From positions 1,798,001 through 1,862,000 of the forward strand of contig JAHQIY010000003.1 of NCBI GenBank assembly GCA_019054805.1: a stretch of 64,000 bases of DNA, given 5' to 3'. Shown piece by piece: positions 21,318-30,562 of this stretch (the first letter of the stretch is position 1; each line of letters starts with the position of its first letter). The stretch comes from Brachionus manjavacas. Taxonomy: Eukaryota; Rotifera; Eurotatoria; Ploima; Brachionidae. The notes below the pieces were generated by a model. It did not search any database. It was not told the DNA's origin and saw only the letters and a list, made by a program, of their open reading frames with translations. Made by a program: the position numbers and the translations under genes.

Positions 21318-21484
21318 AATATATTCTTCGCTTCAATTGTTATTTCGCTGCACTATTGGATAAAGGTCAATCTAAAGTGTTGACAGCTTTTTTGTTTGCT
21401 ACCTGATAAATGGGAATATTTTCATGCTGATAAAGAAAAATATCGCATAGCGTCTCATAATAGTATATCATAATAGTATATGAT

Positions 21485-21525
21485 AATAGTATTGAACATA
21501 ATCTGAATTTATGTTCAATACTATT
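21485..21525. repeat. Perfect 17 bp stem, 7-base loop hairpin
   Basis: AATAGTATTGAACATAA (21,485-21,501) and its exact reverse complement (21,509-21,525) enclose TCTGAAT. Immediately upstream, ATAATAGTATAT is repeated about three times from 21,458, so the hairpin arm is embedded in a small array. Confidence 0.7.
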
Positions 21526-21529
21526 TTCT

Positions 21530-22270
21530 ATTAAAGTTTCTTTTATAGAAAATATAAAAAATTTTTTTTAAATTTTACTCAAATTAAAAGCTGCATCTTT
21601 TAATACAAATGAGTCGGTTTATTTATCAATAAAGATAAACCATCGCATCTGCGTTCATCACTTCTGACCTTAATGTACAAATTGTTTCCTTTAACGTTTG
21701 GAATTGAGATGCTCTTGAACCAAGTCTCAATAACTTCCAAAATTTGTAGGCTATCTGTTTCAATAACAACACTGGATTCATCTTGTTTTCAAAGAAGTTC
21801 CATTTAAAAACATACATATTAATGATTTGAAACTATAATAGTGTGAATACGCATCTGATGAACGATTATTGTTTCTTGAATTTGACGATCTTGACGGATG
21901 CCATACCGAAAGGACAAGTCTTGTGACAGACAAGTCTTGTAATTTGCATCGTTTTTTTGTTTTCAAATGAAATGCTCTTTCAGTTTCAGTCAAAAACTTC
22001 GAACACTAGTCACTTTTCGATTTTTTTTCCTGGTCCCCTTGTAAATGGTTAACTATTTTTCGAACTAAACGGCCTAGCTGGTTAATTTTACTTAAAGAGT
22101 TTAGGATATTTAATTTTGAAATAATTTTTTTTTTAACATGTTTTAAAAATATTATGCAAAATTAAATATCCTAAATTTTGTATTATACAGGATAAAATAG
22201 AGTTTCTTTTTTTAAATTGATTTTAGTTAAAAGTTGATCAATTTAAAAAACAAAAGTTGATCAATAAAAA
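21530..22270. other. Sequence without a recognised gene
   Basis: A somewhat GC-richer block at 21,640-22,000 carries two overlapping minus-strand frames of 60-70 codons that I do not recognise. They may be chance frames or a decayed element. Confidence 0.4.
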
Positions 22271-22275
22271 AAACT

Positions 22276-24030
22276 GGGTCTTGTACCATTCGTGGACAAT
22301 TGTCCATGGACAATTGTAGATGTCTGATTGGTGGACAATTAAAAAAAAAAATAAAAAAACATAAAATACCTGGACAATTATTCAATTAGGTGGACAATTA
22401 ATTGAAAAGTTGGACAATTTTATTAGAAAAAAAATCAATCAAAATAATCAATAAACTTAGTCTCTCTAATTATTTTTACGACTTCTTAAATTATATTTTA
22501 TCGGCAAATCACACGTACTCTCTATTGCTTCATTATTTCTATCGCTATTCTTCTTTCTCCCTCTTTTCTTTGGAGATTTTTTCGACAATTACTTGGTCAA
22601 CATTTTCAAAGGCTGGTATGGTGGCCGGAGCATCTTTAATAAGATTTAGTCTAGCTATCTGTCTAGATTTAGGACTTCCGCTATCACTTACAACAACTGG
22701 ACTCTCCACTCTTTCCATAGCTGAACTATCACCAGCCTGATAATCATGGTCTCCGTGGTTGTCATACAATGGAAGGTCATTTGAGATTAATTCATCATCT
22801 GAAACAACATCAAACTCTTCGCCACCAGTCTTTACTAAAGCTTCAGCCATCTCATTCATATCAAATCTACTTGAATCATATTTAGATATTTCGTCGATAA
22901 TAGCATCAGCGGCATCACCTCTTCCGGTCAAACAAGCCTTACGACGCCAACAAAACTCAACTAAATATGACTCTAAATAATCTCTGGAAACACCCCTCAT
23001 TACTTTGATATGCACCTTAGCAGCATTCCAAACCGACTCAATGCTGTTTGTGTGCACTCCGTTTTCTGGATTAACGAAATAAAGTTGATGATTGACCGTC
23101 AAGTGTTTGAAGTGTTTGTCTAAGTCACGGATACGACTATAAGCCTTCCAACAATCTGAGTAGATCAAAGTACCAGGAAGGATAAACTTGTAGATAACAT
23201 TTAATAAATTGAAGGCATCTCGTTTTGGCACAACGATAAACAAGCATAGTTTGGAACCTCGCTCGTACATACCAAACACCCATATTTGCCTCCTTTTTAG
23301 ATCCTTGCCTTTGTTGTGTTTCACTTTGATAAATATCGATTCGTCGATCTCGACGATTTTACCATCACCACCGAGTTTAAAATTTTCAATATCTAATGAC
23401 ATCACTGCTATTTGTCTAAGTCTTTGTTGGTACGTTATAAGAGTTTGACGTTCAACTGGGACCATACACGTTTGATCTACCTGTCGGACTTGAATGGCCC
23501 AATAATGGACAACTTTAAGGAAAGTCTTCAAATCAATACGAAATTTTTCTAAATAAGTTCCATCTCTGAGACTGCATCTCTTGCTATCGGTCGTACATCG
23601 CCATGCAAATCCATCTAAAGAATCCTGCCTTTCGATGAACTTCATAGCCATCTGACATTTTGGACATGCTTTGGATTTTGGGATAAGACCTTTAACTTTG
23701 AACCATTCGACAATACTACTTTGATCAAGTTCAATAACCTCAATCGCTTTGAATGATTCAAGTGGTTTACTAAGAAGAGTCATTTTTTGTAAACTTTTTG
23801 AAAAATTGTTTTTTTCAAATGTGTTAGCAGAGAATTGAATCAAAAAAGAAAGCGCTTAAATTAATTGTGATTTTTTTTTTGCAAAACAAAATACACTTTA
23901 GTTTTAATGGACAATTTTTCAAATACCTGGACAATTATTCAATTAGGTGGACAATTAGATAAAAAAATTGTCCACCAATCAGACATCTACAATTGTCCAT
24001 GGACAATTGTCCACGAATGGTACAAGACCC
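22276..24030. mobile_element. Complete Merlin (ISXO2-like) DNA transposon
   Basis: The left end starts GGGTCTTGTACCATTCGTGG at 22,276. The 65 bases 22,276-22,340 are the exact reverse complement of 23,966-24,030. The element is flanked on both sides by AAAAAACT (22,268-22,275 and 24,031-24,038), an 8 bp target duplication. That matches the 8-9 bp known for Merlin. Total length is 1,755 bp with one intact transposase gene. Inside each end, TGGACAATT recurs many times as likely transposase-binding sites. Perfect ends and an open gene mean a very recent, possibly active, insertion. Confidence 0.95.
22545..23783 (-). CDS. Merlin/ISXO2-like transposase
   Basis: The intact 412-residue frame starts at ATG 23,783; the open frame extends 20 codons further upstream but without an ATG. 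The N-terminal zinc-binding region holds CPKC at 40-43, then WRC and a fourth C near residue 70. The ISXO2 DDE domain follows, with D147 in VEIDES, D210 in YSDCWKAY and E249 in HTNSIESVW. These are the three catalytic acidic residues. A WRR motif closes the domain. The last 100 residues are acidic and serine-rich, with no recognised fold. The enzyme would cut and paste the flanking 65 bp repeats. Nothing suggests inactivation. Possible alternatives within the ISXO2 family do not change the predicted function. Confidence 0.92.
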   Translation of the reverse strand: MTLLSKPLESFKAIEVIELDQSSIVEWFKVKGLIPKSKACPKCQMAMKFIERQDSLDGFAWRCTTDSKRCSLRDGTYLEKFRIDLKTFLKVVHYWAIQVRQVDQTCMVPVERQTLITYQQRLRQIAVMSLDIENFKLGGDGKIVEIDESIFIKVKHNKGKDLKRRQIWVFGMYERGSKLCLFIVVPKRDAFNLLNVIYKFILPGTLIYSDCWKAYSRIRDLDKHFKHLTVNHQLYFVNPENGVHTNSIESVWNAAKVHIKVMRGVSRDYLESYLVEFCWRRKACLTGRGDAADAIIDEISKYDSSRFDMNEMAEALVKTGGEEFDVVSDDELISNDLPLYDNHGDHDYQAGDSSAMERVESPVVVSDSGSPKSRQIARLNLIKDAPATIPAFENVDQVIVEKISKEKREKEE

Positions 24031-24339
24031 AAAAAACTAATTCGACAATAATCTTAATATTTGAAAATACAGTGATTTATTTTTTGCGAGCAAAACCAAA
24101 TGCCCCCGCTGCAGATGGGGGTAATGTCTACCATAATAGTTCACCAGAAAGAACAGGAAAGGTGAGCTAAAAATGAATTAATTTTTAGTATTGAGGAGTC
24201 TAAAAATGACTGAGACGAGAACAAGATCAAATAAGATAGAATCTCAATAGGAGGAATTTTCGATCGAATCAAAGTAGATAAAAGAAAAATCTCAAACATT
24301 TTTCGTTTCAGATCAAGGCAGGGTCAAAAGCATTCGCCA

Positions 24340-24864
24340 CTAATTTTATTAAAATTCGCATCAGAAAAAGATCGAAATGAGGTTTTATCGGCAGCAAATT
24401 TATTAATAAATGATAATGGAGAATTCATGAATGTATACAAAAATCCCGATTTAACTGAAGTTGAGAGGGACTTATACAAAAAATTGAGATTTGAGAAAAA
24501 AGAGAGAACAGCAAGGAAATTAGCGCGAACCAGCCTTTTTGTTGGATCATTAGGGATTATGGTCTCAAACGAGCTCACCCGAGCAAAGACCACGGTATCC
24601 AAAGGTTTCAGCGTGTTCCCGGAACCTTTCGGTCCTAAATTAAATGATAGTAATCAGCAACCATTAAATTTGAATCGTTGCAAAGTCAGTATTGTAAACA
24701 ATACCGAAGCTTCTAATCGTTCAAAATCTTACAAAGAATACAAGGAAAATTCTAAAGATGAGAGCGCAACAAAAATTTTCCAAGATTATGTCAACAACGA
24801 AACTGATTTGTCAACGATGATCAAACAAAAAATTGAGAGCTTAAACTTCGAATTAAAAACCTAA
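24340..24864 (+). pseudogene. LINE ORF1 C-terminal part
   Basis: The frame is open from about 24,340 (LLKFASEKDRNEVLSAANLL) through the 145-codon block ending at 24,864. It contains NVYKNPDLTEVERDLYKKLR, the same conserved ORF1 ending as in the copies at 5.0 kb and 19.8 kb, followed by a low-complexity polar tail. It would be the end of the RRM-like RNA-binding region. The upstream coiled coil and first RRM strands are not visible in frame, so the 5' half is missing or eroded. Confidence 0.65.
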
Positions 24865-24899
24865 GTAAGTAGACTTAAATGTTAATATACAAATTTTAC

Positions 24900-26625
24900 A
24901 ACTTTACGTAACAAATCAAGTGAGGTGTAAGCCATAACGGAACATTTTGATCCAGATCTACTCTTCATATGTGAAATTTGGTTTAAAAGCTTTACAGACG
25001 TCATCAGGATTCATAATTATGATTGTCTATTTTAAACCGAGAATATTGAAATGGTGGTGGTGTATGTTTTTTTTTCAAAAATTCTTTCTCAAAACTAGTA
25101 CGGAAGTCGAGGATGATACCTTGTCTGATTCGTCCATTGAGCAAGTCTGTGTGTCTACTGGCTGAATGTATTTATAGACCGCCGCTTTGTCACAAAATAA
25201 CTCAATTATGTGACTCACTGAAAAGGACTAAAAGTCTTCGGGAGTCAGATTTTTATTCGGGGATCATTTTGTTTGGAGATTTTAACTTCACCAATATTAG
25301 GTTCGTCTGATTGTCAACCTAATACTGATGTTTTCAGAAATAGAATAGATGAGCTCACGTTTTTAGAGTGTTTCAGTGAATGCTTTTTTCATCAACATGA
25401 TAGCTTTATACGTTTATCAAGAGTAAAAATTGTTCAACTAATGTCCTAGATTATTTGATAACTGATGTGCCAGCTCGAATCGGAGAAATCGAAACGTCCA
25501 CGCTCCTTGGGTGTGTGAATCAAGGTCACTTAAGGCTAGTGTGAGAATATCTTGTGGTAAATGAAAAAAGTAGAGAAAAGTTTTCCTCAAGGAGATACAA
25601 TTTTAAAAAAGCTGATGACAAGTCCATAAGAGAATTCTTCAACGATTTTGATTGGTTTTCTGTGCTTTGGAGTAAAACCATTGAAGAAATTTATAAAATT
25701 TTTTACGATTGTTATTGAAAAGCAAGGGTAGTCTGGTGAACCAGTTTTTCCAACTATTGTCAATGCCAAAAATAAAAAATCAACCCCATTGGTTTATCAA
25801 GAAAGTGAAGAGTGCCGTTAGGGAAAAGTTCAATCTTTGGAAACGATATACTAGCTTAGGTCGGAAGTCGAAAAGATTAATGGATGAATATTAACTATGT
25901 CGAGTTAGATCTAATGCAGTGATCAAAAAAGCTAAGTCCATTTTTGAATTTTCTTTTTTGAAGAAGATTAAGTCCAACCAAAAAAGAGTTTATTAGTACA
26001 TAAATGGCGAAGAAAAGCTCAAGAACACAATTAAATCCCTTAAAAAAATTAATGGAAATTTATCTTCTAATTCCTAGTAAGTAGCAAATGCGCTCAATGA
26101 CTATTTCAAATCGGTATTTATCCAACCCAATAGTTTTGAATCTCCTGTCTTCGAATCCCGGACATCAAAGACATTTTATTTTAACATTGAAGAAAAGACT
26201 TTTCCGAATAATATTAAAGGTATTCTTGAAAAGTTAGATGTATCCAAATCGATCGGTCCAGATGAAATAGATTCAAACTTCTAAAAGAATAATGCCGATT
26301 GTCTGACCTTACCGATATCGATTCTTTTCAAGAGGTCTATTGAAAAGAGTAGATTACCAAGAATATGGAATTTTGCAAATGTAACACCTCTTTACAAGAA
26401 TGGAGAAAGAACTGATGTAGGGAATTATCGACCTGTCTCCCTAACTTGTATACTCTGTAAAATGCTAGAGAAGATAATAAAGCAAAGTCTTTTGAAATAT
26501 CTGATTATCAACAAGTTGATGACGAATTTTAGCATGGCTTTGTTCCTAACAAATGTGCACTACAAATTTATTGGAATCACTTGATCTAATAACAAGTTCC
26601 TCAAGCGAAAGTAATTGTATAGATG
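24900..26625 (+). pseudogene. LINE ORF2 remnants: endonuclease and start of reverse transcriptase
   Basis: Pieces in three frames can be put in order: a LFGDFNFTNI strand with an upstream YRPP (near 25,170-25,300), a long basic linker with QPHWFIKKVKSAV (about 25,770-25,830), then NVTPLYKNGERTDVGNYRPV near 26,370-26,440 and HGFVPNK near 26,530. Many in-frame stops and shifts show this copy has been dead for long. It ends at the left LTR of the Gypsy element. Confidence 0.65.
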
Positions 26626-26836
26626 TGTAAAGTCTCGGTTTTGGACTTTAGGGATTTAAGCCGAGGAATAAATAAAACAATTAAATTTAGTTAGAGTTTA
26701 TTTAAATGGAATCCAAAATTACAATAAATAGTTAGTGGTTTATATAGTAGCTAGAACGTGTGTTTTAGCTGCAGTTAATCTTAGAACATGCAACTCTAAT
26801 AACATATTGAGAGATGTCAAGACTTGGGTCTTAACA
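26626..26836 (-). repeat. Gypsy 3' LTR (211 bp)
   Basis: On the plus strand it begins TGTAAAGTCTCGG and ends CTTAACA, i.e. TG...CA ends on either strand. It matches 32,984-33,194 with about five substitutions. Confidence 0.95.
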
Positions 26837-26850
26837 TACCTCCCCCTTTT
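26837..26850 (-). promoter_or_regulatory. Gypsy polypurine tract
   Basis: Directly 5' of the 3' LTR the minus strand reads AAAAGGGGGAGGTA, the expected plus-strand primer. Confidence 0.85.
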
Positions 26851-26986
26851 ACTAGAAAAGAGTTCCAGCCTCTTAATTTTCGACCTTACTAATAAAACCA
26901 CCAAAAAAAAAAAAAAACAAAACAACAAAACAAAACAAAAAAAAAAAAAGCAAACAAAAGAAACACCAAAAAAATGGAGACTCACA

Positions 26987-27301
26987 CTAGTTATAGAGGA
27001 CTTTGTGGTGGTAGTTTTGGGCTAACTGCGAACGGCAAACTGGGCAACGTTCTCGGACGTCACGATCGGAGTTGCGGACGTACCCGTACATACAGTCCTC
27101 GCACATGAGGTGTCCGCATTGTGTCGAGACGATTGAAGGGCAGTTCTCGAACTGCTCGAGGCACACTGGACATGGTCCTCCAAGGAATCGATGGAACTTT
27201 GTCGTTGGTGGCCTGGAAAGTTGTCTGATCGACACAAAGTTCGATATTTTGACTGGCTGTTGGCTTCCGGTGACCTGTCTTTGAACTTGCGATGGCCATC
27301 G
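26987..27301 (-). CDS. Extra Gypsy gene, part 2: C3HC4 RING finger
   Basis: Directly downstream of the TAA that ends the RRM-coiled coil, and in the same reading frame, a roughly 100-codon stretch contains a complete RING finger: CPVC, then after 14 residues CGHLMCEDC, then after 15 residues CPVC, i.e. C-x2-C-x14-C-x-H-x2-C-x2-C-x15-C-x2-C. RING fingers of this type usually act as E3 ubiquitin ligases. The frame ends at 26,987, about 140 bp before the polypurine tract. An ATG 3 bases after the TAA (27,299) opens a different frame without zinc ligands. Joint reading gives a TRIM-like order reversed (RNA-binding, coiled coil, RING last). Confidence 0.75.
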   Translation of the reverse strand, partial: RWPSQVQRQVTGSQQPVKISNFVSIRQLSRPPTTKFHRFLGGPCPVCLEQFENCPSIVSTQCGHLMCEDCMYGYVRNSDRDVRERCPVCRSQLAQNYHHKVLYN

Positions 27302-27874
27302 TTAGTTTCCTTGTTCGGTTAGGAGATCAAGCACCAAATCTCGACTGTTGTTCAGTTGCACCTGCAGTTGTTGTTGGTTGAGTTCCAATCGGCTGACTTG
27401 ATTTTGCAAGTCATTTATTAGCTGGCGGCTCTCTGCCAATTCAGTTTCAGCATTGGAAGTCCGCTGATTGGCAGCTTCAGCCTCCAGTCGCTGTTGTTGG
27501 CACTGTTTGGTGCTCTGTTCGAGCTTTCGCTTTTCTTCGCAAAGCTCCTCCATCAACCGAGACACTTTTGGGGTTACTGACTCCTCCTGTCGATGGTGAT
27601 TGATCGTGGTCGGGCGTGGGTTAATCTCGAACCAGATGTTGGTTTCGGGGATACTGACTTTATTTAGGAAGACGGTGGCTTCCTGATGTATTGAGCTGTC
27701 CTGATATCTTAGGAAAGCGTAATTTGTCTTGTGGAAACCCCGGTTAGGACCCATTCTTAGCCATTTGATCGGACCGAACTTTTGTTTATATTTGTCCAGC
27801 TCTTTTCGGAGTATTTCGTTTGCATTTTGTACATTCGGGACGCCGTGTACCATAATGTCGTGTTCGTCTTGCAT
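27302..27874 (-). CDS. Extra Gypsy gene, part 1: RRM-like domain plus coiled coil
   Basis: A 190-codon frame starting at ATG 27,874 lies after integrase, where envelope genes sit in other elements. Residues 5-88 look like an RRM: the RNP2-like strand IMVHGVP (7-13), helix, and RNP1-like TNYAFLRYQD (50-59). Residues about 104-186 are a long Q/E/L-rich coiled coil (LMEELCEEKRKLEQ ... VSRLELNQQQLQVQL). G+C is close to half, strikingly above the flanking pol. A single TAA ends it, and the same frame continues into a RING finger. There is no signal peptide or membrane span, so it is not an envelope. The role is unknown; RNA binding with oligomerisation is plausible. Confidence 0.75.
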   Translation of the reverse strand: MQDEHDIMVHGVPNVQNANEILRKELDKYKQKFGPIKWLRMGPNRGFHKTNYAFLRYQDSSIHQEATVFLNKVSIPETNIWFEINPRPTTINHHRQEESVTPKVSRLMEELCEEKRKLEQSTKQCQQQRLEAEAANQRTSNAETELAESRQLINDLQNQVSRLELNQQQLQVQLNNSRDLVLDLLTEQGN

Positions 27875-27913
27875 TTTTCGATTTTAATAATTTTGAGTTT
27901 AAAATTTTAAATG

Positions 27914-27947
<34 letters not shown>

Positions 27948-28150
27948 TGTATTTTAAATTTTAGTGGTTATTCAAAAATTGTTTTACAAAAATTAATAAT
28001 TTGTGTCAGATTTAACTTAGCATTTTGATTCATATTTTAATAGAAAAAGAAAAGGTTCTTCTGGATTACTCCTCCTTTTGTTTTACATCATTACTAGAAA
28101 ATATACAAAATATTATAAAATAAATAATTATTTAGAAAACAGTTCAATGA
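27875..28150. other. Spacer between integrase and the extra gene, with 29-base T run
   Basis: The spacer is AT-rich and holds an uninterrupted run of about 29 T (27,914-27,942), i.e. A on the element sense strand, just upstream of the RRM-type gene. No splice site or promoter could be singled out. Confidence 0.5.
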
Positions 28151-28153
28151 AAA

Positions 28154-29627
28154 TTAGTATCCTAACCTATCTACGGGCTTAATTGAGCGTTTGCTCCTCC
28201 TAAGAAGGTCTTGTCGATTACTAATCTTCTTTTGAAAATAGTGGTTTGGTTGAAATGTCTCATCCTCATCATCAGTTGATTCCAAAACTGACTCGGATTG
28301 TGATACCAAATCTTTATTCGAATTAAATTCAGCAATTTCTTGGGCGTCACTTTGGATAGCAGTATCAATTTTGTTAGGCATATTTTTAGGCGATTTGGTC
28401 TTCACTATTTTCTTATTTGACTTTTTAAATAAACTCTTCTTGTCCTTACTATCATCCTCCACTACTGAGTCGTCAGGTTTGAGATACGAACCAAAGAAAC
28501 GTTTTAAACGGTTATGGTGCACCAGTTTTTGTTTGGATTTTGGTTGATTGAACCTTTTAATTTTATAGTTTACTGGGCCAACCCTTTCCTGTATGATAAA
28601 TGGGACTTCCCATTTGGGTGACAATTTCTTTGAGAGACCTTTCTTTATTTGTGGTTGGCTTAGCATTACCATATCGTCGATTTTGTACTCGACGGGCTTG
28701 ATATTCCTATCATGTTGAATTCTAGATCTATTAACCATAAAATCCTTATTCTTCTCGACACTCTTATAAACCTCACGAAGCTTTTCTTGGAGATCTCCGA
28801 CGAACAATTTGACTACAATGCTTCCTTGGCTAGATTCATCCAATTCATAGATTTCGTTGTTCTTCTCATCTTCAATTATTAAATCTAATGGGATTTTTGG
28901 TTTTCTTCCATATACAACTTCGAATGGTGTATGGTTAGTGGTTGCATGGGTTGACGTGTTGTATGCATATGCAATATATTGTAAATACTCATCCCAATCA
29001 TTTTGGTGCTCGTTGACGAAGCATGAAAGCATTGTTTTTAATGTGCGATTGAAACGCTCGGTCAAGCCGTCACACTCAGGGTGATATGGTGAAGTCTTGA
29101 GTTTATGAATGTCAAGTAGTTCATAGATTTTGCTTAAAAGTTCCGATTGAAAGTTTTTCGCACCGTCTGTTAGGATATTGATGAAGAGACCATGGATCAT
29201 CATGAGGTTAATTAGACGCTTGGCGACGCTCTCAGCAGTAATGTTTTGAAGAGCGCAAACCACTAAAATGTAAATATTTCCATCTTTTGAAAGTGGGAGC
29301 GGACCAATTATATCACAGGTTACAAGCTGAAATGGCCTGGTGGGGAGTAGGGGTTGCAATTTAGCCTTGTGAAGGGTTTGTGGATTTTTTTATTTTTTGA
29401 CAGGTAAGACAACTTTTTACAAAAGTAATGGTTCTGTTCTTTAGAGCAGGTCTAAAGAATCTAGACTGGATTTTATCCAGAGTCTTCCTGACTCCTAAAT
29501 GTCCTTGAAATATTGAGCAATGGATAAAAGTTATTATTCTATCTACCATATGTTCCGGTAGTATTATCAGTTTTTGAAACGATCCGTCTTCTTGTGGTTT
29601 AAACCAATACAAGAGTTGATCAACGCG
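28154..29627 (-). CDS. Gypsy integrase (one frameshift)
   Basis: The first block (29,612-29,361) holds the zinc-binding H-H-C-C region (HMVDRIITFIHCSIFQGHLG ... SCLTCQKIKK). An indel in an A run near 29,385 shifts the frame. The second block (29,359-28,154; 401 codons) has FQLVTCDIIGPLP (first D), NILTDGAKNFQSEL (second D) and CDGLTERFNRTL (E), the catalytic D,D-35-E core, though about 10-15 residues after the first D seem deleted (LVVCALQNITAESVAK). The C-terminus has the GPF/Y-like PKWEVPFIIQERVG strand and an acidic, lysine-rich tail. It would insert the cDNA with a 4-base stagger. Confidence 0.85.
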
Positions 29628-30560
29628 TCATAAGTCATCATAGTTCTCGTAAAGAACACTTTTAAGGTTTGTATTCAATTGCTCTATTTCGATAATCGGC
29701 TTTGTGTTACTACTTTTCTCGATTAGTTGTTTAATCCACAGAATGCAACTTTCTTTGTTCTGTTCTGCTGGCGTAATTAGAATATTGCAATGAGCCTCAT
29801 CTTTGTGCTCAATTTTTATATTTTCGGAGATGAAGTTTATAATTTTGTCATCATCTTCTTCTGGTTGGTCGTCCGACTTGTCCTGGTTCTCCTGAACATT
29901 CCATCTTGAAAGCGCATCCGCGTTTGAATGAATCTTGCCACTTCGATATATAATACGAAAAGTATAGTTGTTAATTCTGATTAACCATCGTACTAACCTT
30001 GAGTTTGGAGTTTTACAAGATAAGAGCCATGACAGCGGCTGATGATCAGTAACAATATCGAATTCTCGGCCATAAAGATATTGGTGAAAGTGTTCGACGG
30101 CTAGTACGATGGCCAAAAGTTCTTTTTCGGTTGTCGAGTAATTTCGTTGGGCCTTGTTTAGTGGTTTACTAAAGTATGCTATTGGCCGCAAATATCCATC
30201 CAATTCGTGGCTAAGCACTGCGCCAACGCCAGTGTTACTTGCGTCGGTTTCCAGGACAAACTTCTTTTTGAGATCTGGTAGTATGAGAATTTTATCACGC
30301 GTAAGATAGTTTCTAAGTGTGTTGTATGCATCTTCACAATTTTCGTTCCAGTTGAGCTCATATTTGTTCGAGGCTTCTTCTTTTGTTGTTAGTTTGTATA
30401 ATGGGGCGGCAATCTTAGCAAAATTTTCAATGAATTTTCGATAATATTGTGCAAGTCCGAGGAAGCTCTGAAGTTGAGTCAAGGTGTTAGGTCGTTTGTA
30501 TTGGAAAAGAGCTTCACATTTCGACTTGTCTGGCTTGATAGAACCGCCTGAAATTACGTG
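29628..30560 (-). CDS. Gypsy RT connection and RNase H
   Basis: After the frameshift the frame gives FLGLAQYYRKFIENFAKIA, the standard end of the polymerase. RNase H follows with FVLETDASNTGVGAVL (first D), NYSTTEKELLAIVLAVEHF (E) and FDIVTDHQPLSWLL (D), then the R-L-V-R-W strand and a chromatin-distal linker. Catalytic residues are intact. It degrades the RNA strand during DNA synthesis. The frame stops at a single TGA near 29,625, after which integrase continues in the same frame. Confidence 0.85.
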   Translation of the reverse strand, partial: HVISGGSIKPDKSKCEALFQYKRPNTLTQLQSFLGLAQYYRKFIENFAKIAAPLYKLTTKEEASNKYELNWNENCEDAYNTLRNYLTRDKILILPDLKKKFVLETDASNTGVGAVLSHELDGYLRPIAYFSKPLNKAQRNYSTTEKELLAIVLAVEHFHQYLYGREFDIVTDHQPLSWLLSCKTPNSRLVRWLIRINNYTFRIIYRSGKIHSNADALSRWNVQENQDKSDDQPEEDDDKIINFISENIKIEHKDEAHCNILITPAEQNKESCILWIKQLIEKSSNTKPIIEIEQLNTNLKSVLYENYDDL

Positions 30561-30562
30561 TC

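Noticed and set aside
22402-23448. Plus-strand frames in the Merlin
   Set aside because: Shadows of the transposase, which has a full catalytic triad on the minus strand.
26837-26985. Lysine-rich frame near the Gypsy 3' LTR
   Set aside because: It is the A-rich low-complexity stretch around the polypurine tract, not a protein.
27022-27299. Alternative frames over the RING region, including one starting at ATG 27,299
   Set aside because: They destroy the zinc-ligand spacing. The frame with perfect C3HC4 spacing is also the one continuous with the RRM-coiled coil frame.
26837-28153. Envelope gene in the Gypsy (infectious retrovirus)
   Set aside because: The extra gene has no signal peptide, transmembrane segment or fusion-type motif. 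It is an RRM-coiled coil-RING protein instead.
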